From Chryseobacterium sp. ON_d1 (GTDB taxonomy: Bacteria > Bacteroidota > Bacteroidia > Flavobacteriales > Weeksellaceae), in NCBI RefSeq assembly GCF_006829085.1, contig NZ_BJTC01000019.1, forward strand, positions 25,483 through 89,482: a DNA stretch of 64,000 nucleotides, written 5' to 3'. Below the pieces are notes generated by a model. It saw nothing but the letters and a program-made list of their open reading frames with translations. It ran no database searches and was not told the origin of the DNA. This document shows, one piece after another, positions 58,948 through 64,000 of the stretch (positions are counted from its first letter, which is position 1; each line of letters begins with the position of its first letter). A program made the position numbers and the translations under genes.

Positions 58948-61785
58948 TTAAAAATTTAGGTTAACACCAAATACAAAAGACCTCAAAGTAGGATAAGCAT
59001 CCAGCTCTATCCCTGCACGTTTGTAAGGATCTCCTTCTGCTGTAGGATCTGCAGGATTATATCCTGATAATTCTGAGGAATATCCTGAATACTTCTGGAA
59101 TACAATTGGATTGATTGCACTCACATAAAGCTTGATAGATTTCATATAATCCGTTACATTCTTAAAAGTATATCCTACCGAAATATTATTGATTCTAAAA
59201 TAATCCCCACTTTCCAAATAGAAATTAGAGGCTACAGGGATACTTGAAGGATTTACAGGGTTGGCTGCATTCGTATTGGATGGTGACCAAAAATTTTTAG
59301 CAACTGAAGCTTCAACATTCTCTCCTCCATTTCTTTGAGCTTTTTTACCATTATATACTTTAAATCCAAAAGCGCCATATCCGTTAAGCGCAAAGTCCCA
59401 GTTTTTATAAGACATTGAAATATTTACCCCTAAAGTAGATTTTGGTATATAGGAATCAAAGAAACGTCGGTCTCCACCATCCATAATACCATTACCGTTC
59501 AGATCTTTAAATTTCAGGTTACCATTGGCGTCATAACCATCCGTTTCATATAAATAAAAACTTCCCAAAGCATAGCCTATTGCAGAAGCGTTAAATAGTT
59601 TTGTATCCACTCCGTTCCCCAGATTTCCTCCAACGATCTGAGAAACCGGTTTTGAGGTATCAATTCTGGCAAGTTTATTTTTATTGTAAGAATAATTAGC
59701 CCCAATTGAATAACTGAAATCTTCACCTACTTTATCTGCCCAGCTTAAACTCACCTCAGCTCCCTTATTAACAACACTTCCCATGTGTGAATAATTTACA
59801 TCGGAAATACCTGTTGCAAGATAAGGTACAACTCCTAGAATAAGATTATTGGTTTTTCTGTTATAAACATCAAAGCTACCAGATAATCTTTTATCCAGGA
59901 TTGCAAAATCTAATCCCAAAGAAGTTTCTTCAGTCACCTCCCATCCTAAATCCGGATCATATCCCTGATTCACAGTCACTCCGTTGCTTACAGCTGATGT
60001 TCCGAATCCGTAATTATAAGTTGCTCCTGATGAAAGTGGTAAATAATTTAACGGAACTCTCTGGTTACCCAATTTACCCCATCCTCCTCTTATTTTTAGG
60101 AGGTTAAAGAATCCATCCTGCATAAAGCTTTCTTCAGAGATGATCCACCCAGCACCAAATGATGGAAATGTCCCCCATCTGTGTCCCTCAGCAAACTGAG
60201 ATGATCCATCTCTTCTGATTGTTCCGCTCAACAAATAACGGTTCATGAATTTATACTGAAGTCTTCCAAAATAAGAAAGTGTCGTGTTTCTGTTTCCTTT
60301 TATAGATTCAATAGCTTTGGTTGTATTATCACTAAATAAATTACCATAGTAATCTACACCATCCAGATTCCAGTAGTCTTGTGAAACGGGAACATTCTTT
60401 CTATTGATCACTAGAGTTTCAAGACCGTTTGCGACTGAAGCTTCTGTACCAGCTACAATTTCGATATCATGATTGCCTATTTTCTTGGTATACGTTAAAT
60501 AGTTATTGAGTACCCAGTTATAATAATTTTGATTTTTATTGGTTAATCTTGTCAGAGGCAGGGAAGCATCATAGCCACTTTCAACTCTCGTTGGATCACT
60601 ATCTAACCAGAAAGCTTTGGAGTTTACAAAGTTATAGTATTTATAATTGTTATACTCACCACTAAACTGAGAAGTAAATTTCAGATCTTTATAAATATCA
60701 ATATCTAATTTTAACCCACCCTGCAATAAGAAATTCTTTCCTCTTTGATTATCATAAGCAAGCTGCATTACCGGGTTTCCAACATTATTAAAACGTCCTC
60801 CCACATAACTGATATTCCCGTTGGCATCATAAATAGGTTGGCCATATTTTCCATTCGGATAATATACAGGAACTAATGGTGACTGTTTGTAGGCATTGGT
60901 AAAAGCACCAAATGATTTAGGAGTATCATTAGTAAAAGTAGCACTCAAGGTCTGAGCTAATCTGATTCCTTTAGAAATTCTGAACTCATTATTTGTTCTT
61001 ACAGTTGTTCTGTTATAATTAGTTCCTTTAAGAATAGACTGCTCCTCATAATTTCCTAAGCTTAAGAAATATTTTGCAGCTTCAGATGATCCTGAAATAG
61101 AAATATTATGCTGATTGTAAATCCCTGTCCTGGTAATTTCCTTGAACCAATCTGTGTTATATGGTTGATTAGGATTCAGGAAAGTACTTGTTTTACCGGC
61201 ATTATTATAAGATGCAAACTCAGAGGCATTAGCCATTTTAACTGTCTTTAAAGGACTTCTGAAGCCTACCAGTCCATCATAGGAAACACTTAATTTTCCC
61301 TTACCAGACTTTGTTGTAATAATAATTACCCCATTAGCGGCCCTGTTACCATAAATAGCTAAGGCTGCTGCATCTTTTAATACATCATATGTAAGAATAT
61401 CATTTGAATTGATGTTATTGATATTATCTGTATATATTCCATCAACTACAAATAAAGGCGTTCGCCCTCCCAATACTGTCCCCAGACCTCTGATCATTAC
61501 TGTAGGAGTAGACCCAGGTGCATCGGAAGCAGTTACCTGTACTCCGGCAGCTTTCCCCTGAATAGCCTGTGACGCATTTAATACTTTAGTTCTGGTTACT
61601 TCCTCTGCGCTTATAGAACTGATAGCTGTTGTATTATCTACTTTTTTACGGCTACCATATCCAATCATCACGACTTCGTCGATCTTCTGGACTTTAGCAG
61701 AATCTGGTGTAACCTGTGCATTCACGTTCATACCAAAGTACAAAACAGCAATGAGACATGAATACTTTAAATTACTTTGTTTCAT
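58948..61785 (-). CDS. susC: SusC/RagA TonB-dependent outer-membrane transporter
   Basis: 945 aa. Signal peptide, then a TonB-box-like 'VQKIDEVVMIGYGSRKKVDN', plug domain ('QAIQGKAAGVQVTASDAPGS', 'LFVVDGIYTDNINNINSNDI') and a beta-barrel ending 'LRSFVFGVNLNF'. It lacks the usual N-terminal carboxypeptidase-regulatory-like domain of many SusC proteins, so it is a short form. It imports glycan fragments with SusD. First gene of the polysaccharide locus. Confidence 0.95.
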   Translation of the reverse strand: MKQSNLKYSCLIAVLYFGMNVNAQVTPDSAKVQKIDEVVMIGYGSRKKVDNTTAISSISAEEVTRTKVLNASQAIQGKAAGVQVTASDAPGSTPTVMIRGLGTVLGGRTPLFVVDGIYTDNINNINSNDILTYDVLKDAAALAIYGNRAANGVIIITTKSGKGKLSVSYDGLVGFRSPLKTVKMANASEFASYNNAGKTSTFLNPNQPYNTDWFKEITRTGIYNQHNISISGSSEAAKYFLSLGNYEEQSILKGTNYNRTTVRTNNEFRISKGIRLAQTLSATFTNDTPKSFGAFTNAYKQSPLVPVYYPNGKYGQPIYDANGNISYVGGRFNNVGNPVMQLAYDNQRGKNFLLQGGLKLDIDIYKDLKFTSQFSGEYNNYKYYNFVNSKAFWLDSDPTRVESGYDASLPLTRLTNKNQNYYNWVLNNYLTYTKKIGNHDIEIVAGTEASVANGLETLVINRKNVPVSQDYWNLDGVDYYGNLFSDNTTKAIESIKGNRNTTLSYFGRLQYKFMNRYLLSGTIRRDGSSQFAEGHRWGTFPSFGAGWIISEESFMQDGFFNLLKIRGGWGKLGNQRVPLNYLPLSSGATYNYGFGTSAVSNGVTVNQGYDPDLGWEVTEETSLGLDFAILDKRLSGSFDVYNRKTNNLILGVVPYLATGISDVNYSHMGSVVNKGAEVSLSWADKVGEDFSYSIGANYSYNKNKLARIDTSKPVSQIVGGNLGNGVDTKLFNASAIGYALGSFYLYETDGYDANGNLKFKDLNGNGIMDGGDRRFFDSYIPKSTLGVNISMSYKNWDFALNGYGAFGFKVYNGKKAQRNGGENVEASVAKNFWSPSNTNAANPVNPSSIPVASNFYLESGDYFRINNISVGYTFKNVTDYMKSIKLYVSAINPIVFQKYSGYSSELSGYNPADPTAEGDPYKRAGIELDAYPTLRSFVFGVNLNF

Positions 61786-62145
61786 ATAGTTTCAATTTTA
61801 TTCAATAAATTCAATTTCGTACCTGTCTAAGTGGAGTTATTTAAAATCTCAAAAAAAGACATTAGCCAAAAATATAAAAAATATCGAACAATGTTAAATT
61901 ATCTTAAACATTTAAAAATAACCCGATTCTATTAAATAAAAAATGCCGGATCTTTAAATTTTATAATTTTATATTTAAAATAACCATCCTTTATCCATCA
62001 TATCTTTAAACGATAATTCAACTTTCTTTAACACAAAATTCACCAAAACATGTACTCAATTTAATATTTTGTTAAATTAAGAATAGTAATTACCTTTGGT
62101 GCGCTTTTTGACCAAAGCATTTTGAAAGTAAATAATAAAAAATCA
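61786..62145. other. Divergent promoter region
   Basis: Between susC (minus) and the DUF4197 gene (plus). For susC a candidate -7 element TATTTTTG (minus strand, 61867-61874) can be seen; no regulator-binding site is recognised. The plus-strand promoter is listed separately. Very AT-rich, with no gene. Confidence 0.5.
62068..62098 (+). promoter_or_regulatory. Consensus Bacteroidota promoter of the DUF4197 gene
   Basis: TTTG (62068-62071), 19 bp, TACCTTTG (62091-62098). This matches the TTTG-N19-TAnnTTTG consensus of the primary sigma factor in Bacteroidota. Confidence 0.8.
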
Positions 62146-62817
62146 ATGAAAAAATATATCATTGCAGCCGCTCTTATCATCGGGACCGGAGCTGTCATTA
62201 CTACCAGTGTTCAATCTTGCACAACACTGGCCACTTCCGATATGGGACTTTCTATTATAAAAAGAATCCTGCTCAATGGTATTGACAAAGGAATGGGTAT
62301 CTATGGAAATAAAGAAGCCTTTCTTGAGAATAATATGGTAGATAAGGCCCTTCCAAAAGAATTGAGAGATATCAATTCTACCCTGGAAAAGATTGCACCG
62401 TCACTGGTTGCTAAAGAAAGAGATTATATCGCTCAGGCAGCCGCATATACTGTCAATACTTCCAGACCGATTTTACAGGACGCAGTAAACAGCCTGAATG
62501 CTCAGGACGTGACGAGAATTATGCAGGGAACTACTGCTACACAGATTCTGAAAGAAAAAACATCTCAACAGCTCGTTGCTGCCATTGCTCCTAAAGTAGA
62601 TGAAAAACTGAATGAGTACGGAATTGTAAAAACCATTAATACCGCATTATCGGGAAGCAATTTTCTGGGCAGTCTTTTAGGTGGGAACAATAACACAGTC
62701 AACTCAGGAGGATTGAGCAAACTCGCTTCTGAACAACTGGTGAACGGATTATTCAATATCATCGAAGACTATGAACATCAGAATTCAAAGTCACTTCTGG
62801 GACCATTTGGAAAATAG
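62146..62817 (+). CDS. DUF4197 domain-containing lipoprotein
   Basis: 223 aa from the ATG at 62146; an in-frame TTG at 62122 is less likely. Signal peptide with lipobox-like VQSC. The DUF4197 pattern is 'SIIKRILLNGIDKGMGIYGN', 'LPKELRDINSTLEKI', 'ALPKELR'-like core and repeated 'DVTRIMQGTTATQILKEKTSQQL'. Function unknown; likely periplasmic. A consensus promoter lies upstream. Confidence 0.85.
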   Translation: MKKYIIAAALIIGTGAVITTSVQSCTTLATSDMGLSIIKRILLNGIDKGMGIYGNKEAFLENNMVDKALPKELRDINSTLEKIAPSLVAKERDYIAQAAAYTVNTSRPILQDAVNSLNAQDVTRIMQGTTATQILKEKTSQQLVAAIAPKVDEKLNEYGIVKTINTALSGSNFLGSLLGGNNNTVNSGGLSKLASEQLVNGLFNIIEDYEHQNSKSLLGPFGK

Positions 62818-62857
62818 GAAATTTTTCGTTATATTTATATTATATTAACAATTGCAG

Positions 62858-63163
62858 ATGGATATATTACAAGGAAATCAACACGCAAGCCCGGAAGATT
62901 TTTACAAGTCTTTGAGGGAGAAACTGGATGATCATCATGATTTTCCGGAAGATTATTTATTTAAATTTATCATTCCTACAGACCAGGCAAAACTTACTGA
63001 AATTTACAGAGTTTTTGACGGTATTAAATTTACACTGGGAAACCGCGAAAGCAAAAATGGAAAATACACAGCCTGCAATATCAATGCATTTGTTTTAGAT
63101 GCCAATCAGGTTGTGAATATTTATAAAGAAGTAGCAAAAATAGAAGGCGTTATTCTATTGTAA
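62858..63163 (+). CDS. DUF493 family protein (YbeD-like)
   Basis: 101 aa from ATG 62858. The ferredoxin-like C-terminus 'SKNGKYTACNINAFVLDANQ' and 'VVNIYKEVAKIEGVILL' matches DUF493/YbeD, a small ligand-binding-type fold of unknown function. It is preceded by a poor ribosome-binding site and follows the DUF4197 gene by 40 bp. Confidence 0.8.
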   Translation: MDILQGNQHASPEDFYKSLREKLDDHHDFPEDYLFKFIIPTDQAKLTEIYRVFDGIKFTLGNRESKNGKYTACNINAFVLDANQVVNIYKEVAKIEGVILL

Positions 63164-63168
63164 AAAGA

Positions 63169-63198
63169 AAGACCGTTTCATGGTAATGAAGCGGTTTT
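63169..63198 (+). terminator. Terminator of the DUF493 gene
   Basis: ACCGTTTCAT pairs with ATGAAGCGGT around GGTA (one mismatch), followed by TTTTTTTATTG. Confidence 0.8.
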
Positions 63199-63229
63199 TT
63201 TATTGTTTTATCTCCTAAATCCAAACACA

Positions 63230-63703
63230 ATGAACATCCATCAATTGATCCTATTTAATATAATTTTAGCAACATCTGCTACCAGCTGTATTCATAAAAA
63301 CAATAATCAAAATAATACAAGCAATATTACAACAGCAACCCAACAGCAAAAAATTGAACAGATTCAATTAACAGAAAGAACAAGGGGGTTCAGCAGAAGT
63401 ATTGTTTTTACGCCTTCTTCAAAAACCACCAATACCAATGAAGAGGTAGCCAATATTAAGATTTCTTCCAGTGAATGGAAAGCAATCTCCGATCTTGCTG
63501 AAACCATTGACTTATCCAGAATATCTGATCTTCCATCCCCAACTACCGGCAGACATTCTGACCGCGCAATGGCATCCTCCATTATTATCACTTCCAGTGG
63601 GAAGGAATATACCTCTTCAACTTTTGACAGCGGCCATCCTCCAAAAGAACTTGAAGCTCTGTATAATGCAATAAACGGATCTGAAAAAACGAAAATCCGA
63701 TAA
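63230..63703 (+). CDS. Lipoprotein of unknown function
   Basis: 157 aa from ATG 63230. Signal peptide with lipobox TSSC, then a low-complexity Asn/Thr/Gln stretch and a core with 'WKAISDLAETIDLSRISDLP' and 'AMASSIIITSSGKEYTSSTF'. The end of an IS element begins about 16 bp after its stop codon. Function unknown. Confidence 0.7.
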   Translation: MNIHQLILFNIILATSATSCIHKNNNQNNTSNITTATQQQKIEQIQLTERTRGFSRSIVFTPSSKTTNTNEEVANIKISSSEWKAISDLAETIDLSRISDLPSPTTGRHSDRAMASSIIITSSGKEYTSSTFDSGHPPKELEALYNAINGSEKTKIR

Positions 63704-63718
63704 CATAAAAATCCGTTC

Positions 63719-64000
63719 TGTAGTAGACTGCACCCAAAAGTTTAGACAAAATTAAACAATATTATTATATGAAAGAGTTCGGTACTGTACCGGACTCTTT
63801 CCTTTTAGATTAAGTCTTATCCTGTCATTATTGTAATAATTGATATACTTCTTTATTTCTTTTTTGAGCTCATCAATGGTTTTAAATTTCTTAGTATAGA
63901 ACATTTCAGATTTTAAAGTTCCAAAGAAGTTTTCTATTACTGCATTATCCAGACAGTTTCCTTTGCGGGACATACTTTGGATAATGCCTTTTTCTTTTAA
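63719..64000 (-). mobile_element. IS3-family insertion sequence, right end (partial)
   Basis: The end sequence TGTAGTAGACTGCACCC followed by AAAAGTTTAGACA looks like an IS3/IS150-group terminal inverted repeat. The element continues past the right edge, so its other end and any target duplication cannot be seen. Confidence 0.7.
63752..64000 (-). CDS. IS3 family transposase, C-terminal part (partial)
   Basis: The reading frame is open to the window edge and codes for 'LKEKGIIQSMSRKGNCLDNA' then 'VIENFFGTLKSEMFY', the DDE integrase core with its catalytic Glu, and ends 'NLKGKSPVQYRT'. IS3 elements make this OrfB product by programmed frameshifting. The gene start lies beyond position 64000. 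Confidence 0.85.
   Translation of the reverse strand, partial: LKEKGIIQSMSRKGNCLDNAVIENFFGTLKSEMFYTKKFKTIDELKKEIKKYINYYNNDRIRLNLKGKSPVQYRTLSYNNIV

Overview
The window is AT-rich chromosomal DNA from a member of the Bacteroidota, most likely Chryseobacterium or a close relative (Weeksellaceae). The evidence is TAnnTTTG promoter elements, a SusC/SusD polysaccharide locus, LytTR signalling, a CIA/CGA-type class A beta-lactamase, a GG-leader cysteine-rich peptide typical of this group, and many short palindromic repeats between genes. I see no rRNA, tRNA or CRISPR array. About 60 protein genes are called; one is frameshifted and one runs off the right edge.

Layout. 0-6 kb: an SDR oxidoreductase behind a palindromic operator, a haem-binding/cytochrome P460 gene with a P460-like lipoprotein, a LytS/LytTR two-component pair, and a DUF1223-DoxX pair. 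The two operons flanking the LytTR pair share an unusual bipartite upstream element with identical spacing. 6-14 kb: metallo-beta-lactamase-fold hydrolases, an aldo/keto reductase with an AraC regulator, an N-acetyltransferase and an S41 protease. 13-16.4 kb: two related ECF sigma factor/membrane-partner pairs. 16.5-28.3 kb: metabolic genes (GAPN-type dehydrogenase, thiol peroxidase, urocanate hydratase, D-2-hydroxyacid dehydrogenase, Pcm, Gfo/Idh/MocA oxidoreductase) and a DUF559 endonuclease gene enclosed by inverted copies of a hairpin repeat. 28.7-33.5 kb: GH5 glycosidase, beta-lactamase, hydroxyacyl-CoA dehydrogenase and small proteins. 34-49.6 kb: housekeeping genes (pheT, dnaN, dgkA, purL, purB) with a PDDEXK/DUF1016 nuclease next to purL. 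49.7-52.7 kb: accessory zone with three copies of a ~210 bp structured repeat, a putative RiPP/bacteriocin-like peptide and two tandem secreted paralogues. 52.8-61.8 kb: polysaccharide utilisation locus (SusC, SusD, GH144-like enzyme, esterase, GH3), plausibly for a beta-1,2-glucan. 62-64 kb: DUF4197, DUF493 and a lipoprotein, then the 3' end of an IS3-family element.

The most interesting signals are: (1) a DUF559 nuclease gene bounded by inverted palindromic repeats, with its last codons inside one repeat and gene-less copies elsewhere in the window; (2) the bipartite element shared by the two operons around a LytTR system; (3) a triplicated structured repeat with a compensatory stem change, beside a cysteine-rich double-glycine peptide; (4) many intergenic tandem repeats of different sequence sharing a 7-bp period. 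All assignments come from reading motifs and architecture; no database search was possible.
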